A DNA stretch of 64,000 nt from Albula goreensis (Eukaryota; Chordata; Actinopteri; Albuliformes; Albulidae). The notes under the pieces were generated by a model that was given only the letters and a program-made list of their open reading frames with translations, was not told the origin of the DNA and did no database searches. How positions within the stretch are numbered: position 1 is the first letter of the stretch; each line of letters starts with the position of its first letter. Below are positions 48,901-61,200 of this stretch, piece by piece. The DNA lies in the NCBI GenBank assembly GCA_022829145.1, contig CM040764.1:13271670-13335669 (forward strand), written 5' to 3'. Position numbers and translations under genes: made by a program.

Positions 48901-50919
48901 AGCTCACTAGCACCTGGATGAGGGTCAAAAAGTTACCATAGCAACGGTGGAACAAAAAGTCACTCCACATGCAGCCATTCCCTCCATGCATGGCTTTAAA
49001 GAGGACCCTGTCAGTTCATGTGGCTTGATCCGCAGAACCTCTCTGTACTTCTGTTCAGGACTGTACTGTAACAAAGCCACATATTTAGAAGAAATCCTAA
49101 AGGAAACCTCTGGCTAATGCGTATGGACTCAGCATTAGCTTCCCCAGAATGCTCAGAGATTACTGCAGTAAGATCCAGTCACATTCCTAGGTTTCAGTTG
49201 GATCTACTTTTACGTAATTTGTTTTGTACTCTGTACACATGCCAGTGTAGTCATGAGAGCGTAAGATCTCACATAAATCTGCTTAAATTCCATGGTTATA
49301 AACCACAAGACATGCTGTTCACTGACAGATCTACACATTCACAGGTTTCACATTTAATGACTGAGAATCTATTATATTTTTGTAAATTTAAATCTATAAA
49401 AGAGTCCAGTGATATTTCTTCTGGTCTTGTAAACAAAACCTGATTATGCACCTTGATCAGATTTGATACTTTCAGAAGAATAAGAAAAAACACTACTAAA
49501 TCTAACTACACCAAGTTTAAGACAAACACTAAGTGAGAGGACTGGACATGCAAAAGTGTAGCAGCTCCGGGGAACTGTGCACAGAGCAGCTCACTGTACC
49601 CCTGTCTCTGACTCCCTGCAAACCGCTCAGATCAAGGTCCCTCTTGGGCTTGTGATTCTCTTCATGCTGGTTCTCCTCCTTCCCAGTATCCTTCAGGCTC
49701 CATCGCTCAGCCAGGCCTCCAGTGAGGTCAACCAATGCGTCAGAAACCTGCCCTGCCCACAGGTGCTCATAGGATCCATGAAGCCTGCAGGGATTGGGTA
49801 GGCTGGTACTGAATGCTGTCGGCATGGTTTCAAATACAATACAACCTCAGAGATACAGAACTCAAGAGTCTCTGGTCAACTGAATGAGTCCCCACAACCT
49901 CACCAATATACTATGTGATATGAGTGGCAGAGGATTTCCAAATTGATTTAAGAATCAATTCAAGAAACAATAAAAAATATTTCACAGTGAGAGAAAATGC
50001 CTTTTTGTCACACATAGATAAGTAATTTAACCTGCCTACATTCTTGTGAAACAGGTAAAAAAAAAACACCTCATAAAAAAATTTATTTGTCATCTACTGC
50101 CTCTTTCCCACTGGCACTCACTTTGCATATGCCTTCTCCAGAAGAGGTACCCAGAATGCACTAGGAGACTGGCAATGAGAGAAACAGAGCTTGGCATTGA
50201 TGCAGGGCAGTCTGTCGTCCACTTCCACATCAACCCAGTGCCCCAGCTGCCAGAAATGGAACCTGAAGCGACCTTTGTATCCCCGCTCACCCCACTGTGG
50301 CTGTCCAGCAGGCAACACCTGAAACACACATTTTGATGAAGACAGTCCAAGGCGGCACTCACTGTTTCCATGTGAATTATCCTAACATTACGTCAAGTCA
50401 ACAATGTAAAACTGAAGTCAAGCCCGTTTCAAAAGACCATTTGTAATGATATATTGATTAAAGCAGTCAGAAATTGCCATTACTGTATTAGGTACTGTTG
50501 CTACCTTGTCCATCAAGTGCTGATTCTTTAGCAGTACTGTACAGGCACATAAGAACCAGCAATCTCCCAGAATCCCTTGCTTTGCCTGGCCCTCATCTGG
50601 ATTCTCTGGAAACATTCTTGGTGACTGACTGAGTTCCTATGTGAGAAAAAATAAGAGAGAGAAAACAAACATCACTGGCCTCATGAATCCAGGGTCTTAT
50701 AAAACCAAAGATGCAAAGAAAAGTTTTGCACATAGTGCAAGTCTGTGTATCCACCACAAATGTCAATGTTCTACAGCCAGCCGTTACCTGCGGACGCATC
50801 CAGGTGACATTGTCTTGGAACTTTGCGATGGGGGTGGTGTAGTCAGAGAACAGAGAGGATTCCTCTGGTGGAAACTCCTCATCCTCAAACAGCCTTGTTA
50901 CCTCCTCCATCACTGCCAT
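45159..50919 (-). CDS. capn10: Calpain-10, 12 coding exons, one-base lesion in exon 5
   Basis: Exons in order: 50788-50919, 50505-50636, 50122-50318, 49576-49784, 48773-48913, 47447-47613, 47010-47278, 46635-46837, 46171-46417, 45687-45880, 45496-45541, 45159-45188. The protein is about 655 residues if one missing base is allowed (human 672). Catalytic Cys70 is in GDCWFLC, His232 in ELGQYHAL and Asn257 in RNPWG. Two domain-III repeats follow (HSAGGCRN and SAGGSRNF), with no EF-hand domain, as in the atypical calpain-10. It is an intracellular calcium-linked cysteine protease; human variants have been linked to type 2 diabetes. Exon 5 is 141 bases where the neighbouring phases need 142: the G-run after NPW has four G instead of five, and the frame changes from NPWG to RRCW there. 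The exon 4 donor (CACA/GTTCCC) is weak, so that edge is uncertain. The start codon is chosen by similarity of exon 1 to human. Confidence 0.92.
45889..45960. repeat. CA/TG microsatellite before capn10 exon 10
   Basis: On the capn10 sense strand the intron ends in a (TG)n run followed by GGGGCCGCAG. The acceptor therefore has TG repeats in place of a normal pyrimidine tract. Confidence 0.9.
46848..46875. repeat. CA microsatellite in capn10 intron
   Basis: Short CA run with a TATA interruption, immediately upstream (in sense) of exon 8. Confidence 0.85.
48305..48795 (-). repeat. capn10: 35-bp minisatellite spanning the 5' splice site of capn10 exon 5
   Basis: About 14 units of 35 bases plus one partial or degenerate one (near 48485-48500). 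On the capn10 sense strand each unit reads GGGGGCACATGGAGGGAGAG followed by GTGTGTAAGGGTACT. The first half is the last 20 bases of exon 5, and the second is the start of intron 5 with its donor. The copy next to the exon (48773 boundary) is the one in phase with exon 6. The plus-strand frames of about 200 codons over this block are repeat artefacts. Confidence 0.9.
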
Positions 50920-51848
50920 GAAGATCCAAAGAACTTCTACAATGTCCAGCTGCCCCTCTCCTCCTGACCTCTGTTGCTATGAACCTCATATCTCTCTCAT
51001 TTCTGCCAATACAGCATACAAACAAAAGTCAGTATGTCTTGAGTTCAAATCAATGATATTGGTAGGTTATAAGGTTACTAACTGCACTTGGAATATAATA
51101 TGGCTGATTCAGGCAACAGAGCAGTTGCCCTTGATCCAGAACAGCTTGATTAATGTTGCCTAATTTTAGAGTTACATGGCGCAGCAAATGCAGCTGGCAT
51201 TTTCATGGCGAAACTAGCTGCAACAATTTTTCATTTAACAGACCATATACTTATTACTGAACAACACACGTTACAGCTGCAGTCCAAACACCGAAGATCC
51301 GATTTGGCTTTATTAGAACTTGGGTGGCAATCATAGAACGGGTTGGAATGTAACGGTAACTACACAAAGGGCAACTGTGTGCTTGTTATATAACTGTTGA
51401 AATGCATATTTACGATACTCAGCGAATGATCTACTTTTACTGTACATCAAGTTAGTGGATAAACGAGCATTTGCTATGCTGGCATCTTCAGTGCCTTCAC
51501 TAAACTATCACGCAAGCTAAATAATTTTATTCAAACCCGGTAAATTAAGCAACGGACTGAATAAGAAGTTAATTATGAACATCAGCGTATTTTCAGACTC
51601 GTCTTGTTGCAAAGCATTGTTTAGAGTTTTAAATGACCACATCACTGCTGCTAAATTTGACTGATCTCTGCATGTGCTTTCAGCTATAGCTAGTTAGCTA
51701 ACGTTAGCTTGTTCGCATCATAATTCAGTGTGTTGCTCTTTAACAAAACGTGACAGATTGTACACAATCATATGGATGCAATGCTCCCCATACGTATTTC
51801 TGCAAACGAATATGGAAAAATACCCGATTTATTTCCTGTTGTCGGTTT

Positions 51849-51926
51849 CCTTCCGGGAAGACAGCACTGAGAAGACTCTTCTGTCAAGAAGCATTTCCCC
51901 CACAACGCTCTTCTTTCGTGACGTCA
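51849..51926. promoter_or_regulatory. capn10: Candidate capn10 promoter (ETS-like and CRE sites)
   Basis: CCTTCCGGGAAG at 51849-51860 is an ETS-type site. A perfect palindromic CRE, TGACGTCA, lies at 51919-51926. It is about 1 kb upstream of the capn10 start codon, with a plausible acceptor near 50976 for a spliced 5' UTR. It could equally serve a transcript running to the right. Confidence 0.4.
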
Positions 51927-52072
51927 TGCCAGCTGCTTGGATCCACCATGTATATGCCACCCGATGGCTCCTTGACGAATTACAGTAAAGTCTCTGCCAT
52001 CTGAAAACGTCACACATTGCGTATTGTGCGGGCCAGTTACCCAGCTTTGGCTTTGGGAAAAATCAACATACC

Positions 52073-52105
52073 GTATGTATGTATGTAAGTATGTATGTAT
52101 AGAGT
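52073..52105. repeat. (GTAT)n microsatellite
   Basis: About eight GTAT units with one GTAA interruption, just beyond the candidate capn10 promoter. Confidence 0.9.
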
Positions 52106-52913
52106 ATGAAGCATATTAGCCTACAGAAAAGATCTTTGTATTGAGGGTTCTTATGTAACTGAAAAGATGAAATGTCTAGCATTTTCTTATCAAGAAAAAT
52201 TCTTGCAATGGGTGGGAGGTAGCAGAGTAATTCAGTTTGTGTGTCACGCAGTCATAAAGTTTGTCTTTTTACTGTCAAAGTGTTTACACAGCCTTGTGTA
52301 ATGGAATGCAATAAGGGGCTGTAAAACTAACATTTATCATCACTGTGGAAACTGTTTCACAAAAATACTTACATGGATGTGTAACTATTTACAGTATGTA
52401 TGGTCACATTTACTGACCTTTGAAATACAAATACAACATTGCAATTACAACACTAATTAATGTGTCATTGGAATAATTATGCTATGAACAAACACTTTGG
52501 GAATGGGGAACAGACTGTAACAATATACAAAATAATATAACAGACTGCAATAACTGCCTTACTGGAAGACTGAAGATGATATTTCCTTACAGACTAATGC
52601 TTATCGACATCATATCTCTAGAAAGAATATGAAGAGCTCTGAGTGTGCTATAAAAAGAATTCAGTAAATGCTAGTGAAGTAAAATGTAAAGATATGTCAT
52701 TTTGTAATTTCACATCACAAAATGGGACCCTGCCATGTGAAACATGTGTTTAATTATAGTTATGTTATATGTTAAAGCAGAGATATGAAATTACCAAGCA
52801 GTGTTCAACATGCACTCTCCTTAAGACCGGAGGCAATTAAATAGGAGAATGAATCTATTTAAGGATAAAGAGTAAGACATCCTGTTCTGTGCAAAAACAT
52901 CTATTACATATCT

Positions 52914-52929
52914 CCACAAGGGGGCACTA
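52914..52929 (+). promoter_or_regulatory. CTCF-like site
   Basis: CCACAAGGGGGCACTA closely fits the CTCF core. It lies just past capn10, at the border of the gene-poor region, so it could mark a domain boundary. Motif evidence only. Confidence 0.4.
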
Positions 52930-55900
52930 ACATTATTTCAAATGTTTTCCATCTTGCTGCAGGAACATCCTATGTCTCTGCTCACTGCCTCCAAATCGTG
53001 GAGCTGTACTATTACAGTTGAACCACCCTTTGTCTTCAGAGCAATATGGACTGTTATGATACAAGTTTTGAGTTGCTTTCAGTGGGATATTGGACCATAG
53101 TTTTATCCTATTCATTTTTGAGACATGAAGGAGGTGGAAGCCTCCTTTTTTTTTTTTTTACTACTTTCAACCTTAGATCAACCTAGAATCAGTCCATAAA
53201 ATACACAGCGTTTAACACCAGTTAATTACGCATTCTGTATGATAGGTTGTGCTGTAGAAGTACTGTTTGTTTTGCAGTTTAGCAGATTATTTTACAGGAC
53301 TCTTCAATAATGCATCGCTGTCCACTGTAATTATATTCACAAGCTCTCATTTAAGCACTTGTGGACTGCTGACTGCATAATAGGGATGCAAATATGGCCC
53401 ACCTACAACACTGAGAGACCACAATCATTACTGCTGTAGGTAGAAACAGAGAGGGAGGGAGTCTTGCTTATAGCCATGACATACATCAACACTGTGTTTT
53501 GCTCTGCACAGTTGCACAATCAGGATGGGACTGGAAGCATTTGTATTGGATAGGAATAGACTGAACAAACTAATAATAAAAAGGTTGGCTCTATAATTAG
53601 CTTACTCCCTGATTTCTTGGATGAGAGAACTGAAGCACAATGAGAAAAAATCTACAAACTGCTGCAGTTCACAGGCCAGCTTCTGTGAGAAAGTGTAGTG
53701 GTTTTACATTCAGATGATCTTCTGTTCCCATTGCCACTGGGTTTGCACACATATTATTGTACAGCAAGTGCAGATGTGTCATATTTGCCACTGATGACAT
53801 TGTAAATTGCCTGTCCGTCTGCAGAAGACAACTTCTGAGCTCATTATTGAACAGCACGAATTCATACTATACATTACAATAGTTAGTTTGGTAACACCCT
53901 ATAATAGGGTGATGACTGCTATAATTTTAATACCACATACATAATTAAAAACAAGTATATATTTTTTGTGATAGTATGAGCAAACTTGAGAGAATAGCGT
54001 TCGGAAAAGATAACAATAACACAGTGTTTTTACACAACGCATGCTTGTCTGCAGTTACGGCTAGGAGGAGAGACAAGATGCATGCTTTAATCCCTGAAAT
54101 TGACGTATCGGGTCATCATGGGCCGTTACTGTAACCTCGAGCCCTGATGGATAGAACGCAGCTGTGATACAGAGAACAGAGAGAAGGGATTAAGAGGACT
54201 GACCTTGGTTGTTCACCAGGAACCAACACAGAGCATCTTTGCACCACAGACAAAAAAAGACATCTTGACACCTTATCTGGCCCTTCCACCTGCTCGTCAT
54301 GATGCACAGCCACCTTGTAATAGGCTTGATTGATTGAGGGTTTGTCAAGAACTGCGCGCCCCAAGGGAGCTCGCCGGGCTAAACGGGAAAACCGCCTCCA
54401 GTGTCTGTGAGATGCAAACAGCAAGTGCAGAACCGCGACTCCTGGGCAGAAAAATCCTCGTAAAACTGCTGTAAATCGATCTCAAGTTGTCTGGCTTACA
54501 GAGCTCAAGGGTCCTCAGTGTCTGTCGTGACTGAATCTTATGCACAAAGCCTTCACTTTATAATATCGAATTACATTTTCTAATCTCTACTGTGCAGAAT
54601 TGCTAATTATAACCTTGATATCCTTTCAGCGAGTGGGCATTTATTGAGTGGTAGTTTAAATGAGGTGTCCTAAATACACCGAGAAAACTAACTCTAATCA
54701 CGACGCTGCTCTCAGACCGCAGGGCGCGTGCTGCTCTTTTCTCTGGTAATTACAGACCGATGTGGCGCACAACTTTAATTAAAAGGCCACAACCTGCATT
54801 TCTAGTATGGTCTGGCAACGGTGTCCTTGGTCAGGTCTAATGACCGGATTGCTCATAAACATTCATGAGATTAGTCTCATTAAAGAATGGCATGGAAAAG
54901 CGGCTACCCCGGTTCAAATTCATACTGAAATCCCCTTGTATTTAATGCAGGTTGGTGCACATAATTCATATATAGTGCACTGGAGAAAATGACATTTGAA
55001 ATTGTTGAATATTGAGAGGGCTCAGTTCACCACCTCGTCTTGTGGGGTTCTGTTTATTTTTACAAAGGTCTTCAAAGACTAACTTGAGACAACAAAGTCA
55101 TTTTGCTTTCAGAACACAAATGAACTGGGGCTGAGTTATGTGTGATTGGCTGTAAATGGCCACATGGATATAAGGGAAGGGATGTGTTTTTAATTAAATG
55201 GAATCAGGAGGTTGGGCAAGGAGGAGAGTTATAGACGGGGCATATTTCTCTGTCCATTTTTTCTCATAACTCTGCTTATTTAGCCAAATGAATCTGCTTC
55301 CTCGTGTCAGGGCGTGATTTCACACTTTTACCAGTCTCATAAATAAAACATCCTTTCCATATTCAGCTCATTTTTATTCAGAGACATCCATGCCTTTGAG
55401 CCATGTTTCACTTTTTTATGACGATTCATATTCAGCACTGCCAACATTAAAATATTAAGACATCTGCAATGCTTTTGCCAGAGAAAGGTATTTCTCTTAT
55501 TACAATTAGAAAAGCACATGATTCCATACCGTAATTACTATCACTGTCTCAGTAGTATTGATCCATCATGAATTACTGATATTGGAGTGTGTTGTTCCAG
55601 TCCGCTGTGCCCAGGAACTGTCTTTGTGTCACTTAATCATCATTCGAGTAAGAATGCCTTTGCAATAGGTGTGAGCAATGATGAAATTACCCAGCATCCC
55701 TCAGGACTATCCTGGCAGTTTGCCAAATGAGATCCAGCATTACACTCATTCCTCTCCATCTGATTCAGAGCAACACCTAAAGCTGATCTGAGATCACTGC
55801 CCTATACACCCCCACCCGAGCCCCCCAAAAAAAAAAAAAAAATTCCAATCCTTGTTCGTTTCAGTTACAGTTCGTGCTCATTCCAGTCACAGCATAGAGA

Positions 55901-56402
55901 AGCTTTTGAGAAAAAAAACTCGGCAGTACCATACACAGGATCTTAAGTCAGCAGTGCTGTTGACTCAATGGCAGACAGTGCAAACAGGACTTTCTGATTC
56001 AGCCACAATGGTCTCATTTTTCTGGGAACAATTTACTTTTGGCCGTTCCCACAAACGTGACCTGCTCAGTGGAGTGGAGGGGAGCCTTAAGACATGAATA
56101 AGTGAGGTCACACCAGCGTGCGTGGCTCCTGTCCCCTGTCACCTGCGAGTCTGCTTATGATGACGGATGACAGCCAGGCTGGGGGGCATGGGAGTTTCAG
56201 GAGGATGTGCGCCTCATTTACCCCCCATCCACCCCTCCAGCTCTGGGTCTCCACATGCCCTGCTGTTCTGTGCAGTCCCACCTCTAGGGTGACTGCGTTT
56301 TGGACAGTGAGGGTAGTGCAGAGAGGTTAAATCCACTCTAATTTAGAAAAAGGCTCCCAGCTGCCTGTTAGGCATACTCCCGTGCAGCAGGGTCCACGAT
56401 TA

Positions 56403-56592
56403 CATTAATTACAGAGACGGACCCCTGAGGGGCCATTGCTGTCCTGTCACTTTAACCGCTCGGGAGCGAGGCGGAAAGTTTCTGAGACTGACGGACCAAG
56501 GGGATGGAGGGAACATTGCACGGGGAAAGTGACACAGCCATCATTTTTAATTCAGCTGCAAGCTAATTCCGCCCCAACATGAAAATGTACCC
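56403..56592 (+). repeat. Duplicated non-coding element, copy 1
   Basis: It starts CATTAATTACAGA, then GGCCATTG and TCCTGTCAC. It has later blocks (GACGGACCAAGG, CACGGGGAAAGTGACACAG, CTAATTCC) in the same order as copy 2 at 58049. About three quarters of the first 48 bases agree by eye. Confidence 0.5.
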
Positions 56593-58048
56593 AGCAGCTG
56601 GATTTGAAACTGGAACTTCTGCCTGTCATATGATACCTGAATCAGAGGGCTGTTAGGAAGCACATCTTCATAGTGGAGAAAAGACTCCATGCATACATTG
56701 GTGAACAATGCTTGTGTGTATGTGCGAGTGTTTGTGTGTGTGTGCATACATCTGTCGGAGTGTGTGGGAGAATGGGAGAGGGAGAGAGATGGGAGGACTT
56801 CATAACACAAATATATACTGTACATAAAAATTCACTCTGAAATGCTTGCCAGAAATTTGGTGAAACATTTCGAAGTAGTTATGCAGCGCACCATACAGAA
56901 AGGATGTACAGGGCTCTAATAATATCTAATGTCTAATAATAAAACAATTTGAAATGAGTATGAAAGAAAACTCTAATGATATGAACTACATCTACTATAA
57001 TTCACATTTTAAAAGATATAGATTTTGATACATTCATCTACTTCAGATCCATTTGAGAGTAAGAGAGTCTGACTCAGGCATAGAGTTCCTTCAGATTTTT
57101 GCAATCAAAATGTGTGAACTGCTCCTCCACTTATCACTTTCTCCATGATTACTGAATAAGTGCAGGGACAAATCAGAGAAAGGAATGAGGTGAGATTCTG
57201 AACAGCAGCAGTGCTGGGTGTCACATATCAGTCACAGTGTGAAAAGGGGACATCATGATGACAAACTCAAACAGAAACCAGGAGGTGGCATATACAGGGA
57301 CACCTTGAGTTCACTGAATAATCTATGCAATTAATAATATAATTTATAAATATATTCTCATGGGAAAACAGAACAGCTTGTGAATGTAAGTTGAGGGCAT
57401 TCTCTGTGCTTTCTGTCTCAAGAGTGAGGTGCTTTCTGCTTCAAATTTTCTTGTGTTTTAAACAATGGTTTTTTTGTGATACGCAGAGATGCACATACCT
57501 ACCTGATACCCCAAGGGAATTCAAAGGTTTTCACATTAAAAGTTAAAGGTCATCTCTGCTGTTAAGTGACCATTAGCATGAAGGTCTTTTAACCTGACTC
57601 CCGCAGGTACACAAACCACTGTTGATCGCTGTCGAGTGAAGAGGAGGGGAGGTGAGGCTGTTACCCCCTCTGGCTGTGGGAACTGCTCAGTGACAATGCT
57701 CAATGGTGTTCCGGGGGAGGAGGGGGGGAGGGGGGTTTCCATGGAGACAGAGGTATCCACAGAAACCCCTAGGCTGTTCTCTGACCCACGATGCAGGAGA
57801 GAGAATGCTTTGTGTCCACAGAGGCACCTGTCCCCTAGATCCAGCAGGAAGGAACAAAACTTGCCCATTGATTCTTATTGGGAACCCTGATGTAGATGCC
57901 CTCATGTTGACAACAGATCACCCCCCCAATCAAAGCCTTCCCTCTCCGACCGACCATGGCACTTCATTATTAATGGGCAATGTATTTCAGCTACCTGCAC
58001 CTGGTAGGTGAATTGCAGGTAATTACAGAGACCTCAGCTGAGCATGTG

Positions 58049-58231
58049 CATTAATTACAGAACCAGACCGCTGCAGGGCCACTGGCTTCCTGTCACAGAA
58101 ATGAGGCTGAACACAAGTGAGGCCGACAGACATACAGAGAGGACCGCAGGAAAACCGCATGGGGAAACCAACACAGGCCAGCCAGTTTCAGCAAATACCA
58201 GCAAAATTCCACTCTCACAAAAATGCACCTG
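58049..58231 (+). repeat. Duplicated non-coding element, copy 2
   Basis: It starts CATTAATTACAGA, then GGCCACTG and TCCTGTCAC, and ends with CATGGGGAAACCAACACAGG and AAATTCC blocks matching copy 1. A further GTAATTACAGA lies about 30 bases before it (58017-58027). Confidence 0.5.
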
Positions 58232-61200
58232 TTACTTCAATATGCATTTCAGACCTGGCACTACAAGACAATGTATTCTAAATATCATTAGAAAAGGGTG
58301 CTTTGCTCATAATCATATGTGGACTTCAATTCTGGTGCAGTATAGAAGCCATTACTGCCTACAGATTACTGAGCCATCAGTGCCTACAAGATGGTTCCAT
58401 AGAACCACACAATTCCTAAATGGTTCTATAGCACTAAAACAAGGTTCTCCAATGATTACAACCAAAGAATACCTGTAAGTACCTATTTCTTAGAGTGTGG
58501 TTGAATCTGAGCTACCTGTTGCTCGACAGGTATTGTTTATCATGGCAACTTAACACAATGAATTGAATGGTTAGTTTACTGAAGTGTGGGGGCTAAAGTG
58601 AGTCCTGTATTGTGTCTGTGAAGGACCAGGGGTGATCATCCGAGGACAGGGCTGTTGGACTGAAGTGAATTCAGTGCTTAGCTGTGGCAGGAATCTCTAC
58701 CAGCAGATTATCAGAAAAATACGTTTGTACTTCTTGATCTCATTGCGCTGACAGACAGCAGAATGGGCGAGCAGCAGTGATGATGCTAATCAGTTCATGC
58801 CATCACGGGAGTGGAGGCGTGCGCAGGTGTAACTTACAGGAGCCGTGGGATGCACGTCCACGCAATGAGACTCGTGAATGACGTCGCGAGATTGCTGTCC
58901 GCGATGTCGCACACCCTCTCTCTCGTCACTCCGAGCTCTTTCACCCTCTCGCCCTCTGCTTTGGCCATGTCTGTTTACGGCTGGGGGCTGGAGTTGAGCA
59001 CAGACCTTTCATTTGTCCATGTGTTAAAACAGAAGAGAGATCAAACTAGGACTCAGTCCGAAGTGTGTGGTTATGTTCCCAAGGCTCCTTGCTGGTGATA
59101 AGCTTGAACATCTGTGTCGACACAAAAAAATTGAAACCCTCTTCACTTTCTCTCACTTCTTGAGAATAATCACAGTTACAGTATGAGCCTTACCAAATCG
59201 ACAGTCCCACAGAGTCAGCGGAACACTGAGGAAACAGGAGCGCCTGTGCAGCAGTGCACTGTGGGAAACTTGCATGTCTGCTCGGCACACACCACGGAAC
59301 AGAATGTGTGGATTTGATCACCGACTTTCAGTTTGCTGCAGATTCCTGTGGTGTGGTTAAGAGTTAAAGTGGTTTCAATCGATACAGGCTTTTGACTTAG
59401 CAAAAAATTTTTGGCAGGAGGAATTGTGTTTCCACAGATGATATTTGAATCACAGAACAGATAGGTCAAACCTCCACAGGGAACCATGTGGGCCCTGTGC
59501 GAGTTACCGTCACTGCAGACATGATAACCCACACAGCTGAGATGAAGGGACTTAGTGAATCCTATGAGGAGAGTGTGGGCTGATCCATTCTCAGCTTTGT
59601 CTCCTTCACAACAGCCGTAAATGAGAGACTCTTACACAGTGCTCAGAAGCATCCTATGAAGTTTAAGACAGAAAAAAAACAAATGTGGGTTGCCCTATCC
59701 TTCCAAGGTGTGTCTCACATTATTGTTACACAATAAATAAAGGGAGGGAAGTCTCTTAAATTGTAATCTGGAGATTACAATTGCCGTCATGCAGCTCTCT
59801 CAATACACTAATAACAGATGGTATCTTAATCAGGGCCTTTTAGAACCTGATCCTCTTCAAGCCCAGCTCTGTAAATCCTGTTCAGGTGCCAGGGTCAACC
59901 CAAAGGTCACATATCAGAGGGGAAACATATACACCCCTTTAAAGGTGAGCATATACCATGCGTCCTGAGAGCTGCCAGACTAGGCCACACCAGAAGCAGG
60001 AGAGCAGAGCTGACACACCATGCAGGGTTTGGAAATAGATTCGTATAGCATGTCAGAGCCACAGGACTCAGCATCAGTTTCAAAGCCCTGCACTGCTGCC
60101 AGCTCTTCACTGATGCCGCCCTACAAGATTATATACAGGCTTGGCAGTATTGAATATGTACTGTATGCACACATATATAGGCAAACTGTAGATAATTTAT
60201 GTTTCCACAAACTTAGACTCACCCAACAGGACAAGATAGTTGTTTATAAACTCTGGAATGTATGTAGCAGATGGCACACAGCTCATCATCTATTTTGTAT
60301 CGACATCAGGGAAAAAACATGGGTTGCATTTTAGAAATTTCAGGTTCTCCCTGTGTTAAAGGGTGTCTTGGGGTATCCTGTTCTAGGCTTGTTTCTAAGT
60401 GTTCAGCTGGGGGAAGGGGGGATCTGTTATGCTAATTTTGAAGAAGCCGTTACTACTTACATCGCTTTCCCTTACTGCTAAGGATATTTCAAGATGGGTG
60501 TTTTGATGTGCGAAATTTACTTGGGAAATGTACTGGCTGAAAACCTTACATCATTTAATGCTATTGTATAATGTGATTAATTCCACTCTAATGTAGTGTG
60601 AATAAAATGTTATCTGACCAAGCCTAGTTAGAAAGAACTAACGATGGTGCACAAATTGACCAAACTTTTTTTGCTAAGATGTGCATCTGTTGAATCCCTC
60701 TTGAAAAAGAAATGCCAATCTCTGTTAGTTTTTCCTGGTGAAATAATGGTTAAAGATACATAAGACTCCATCCTTACATTGTCACCCTTAGCTGACATGA
60801 GCTGTAATGGAACTGGGCTTGTAACTGAGACTTCACTATTTCTAATATGGAGGATTAGACTTCTGTGTACTCATTCACAAAGCTCTTCAATTATTTAGTA
60901 AACCTCCAGCTGTATAAATTGATAAGCTGTAAAATGTAAACAGCATCTGCTAAGCAAGTAAATCATAATTAATAATAATAAGAAAACGATTAATGAGGAT
61001 CATTTCTCTGTGAGGACTAACCCAATGAGATAGGTTGTGCTGCGCAGGCAAGGTAGTAGTGAGGAAGTTTGCTTATCTTGCTGCTTTGGTCATTATAATT
61101 TTGTGGATGGTGGAATATCCAATGGGCTCCCTGAATTTTGTAAAAACTATAGCTATCTCACATGGCACAAAGGTCACCTGTGTGGATCTCTCTCTTTTGG

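Noticed and set aside
48251..48921. Three overlapping plus-strand open frames of about 190-220 codons
   Set aside because: They are translations of the 35-bp minisatellite and lie antisense to capn10 exon 5. The peptides are pure repeats.
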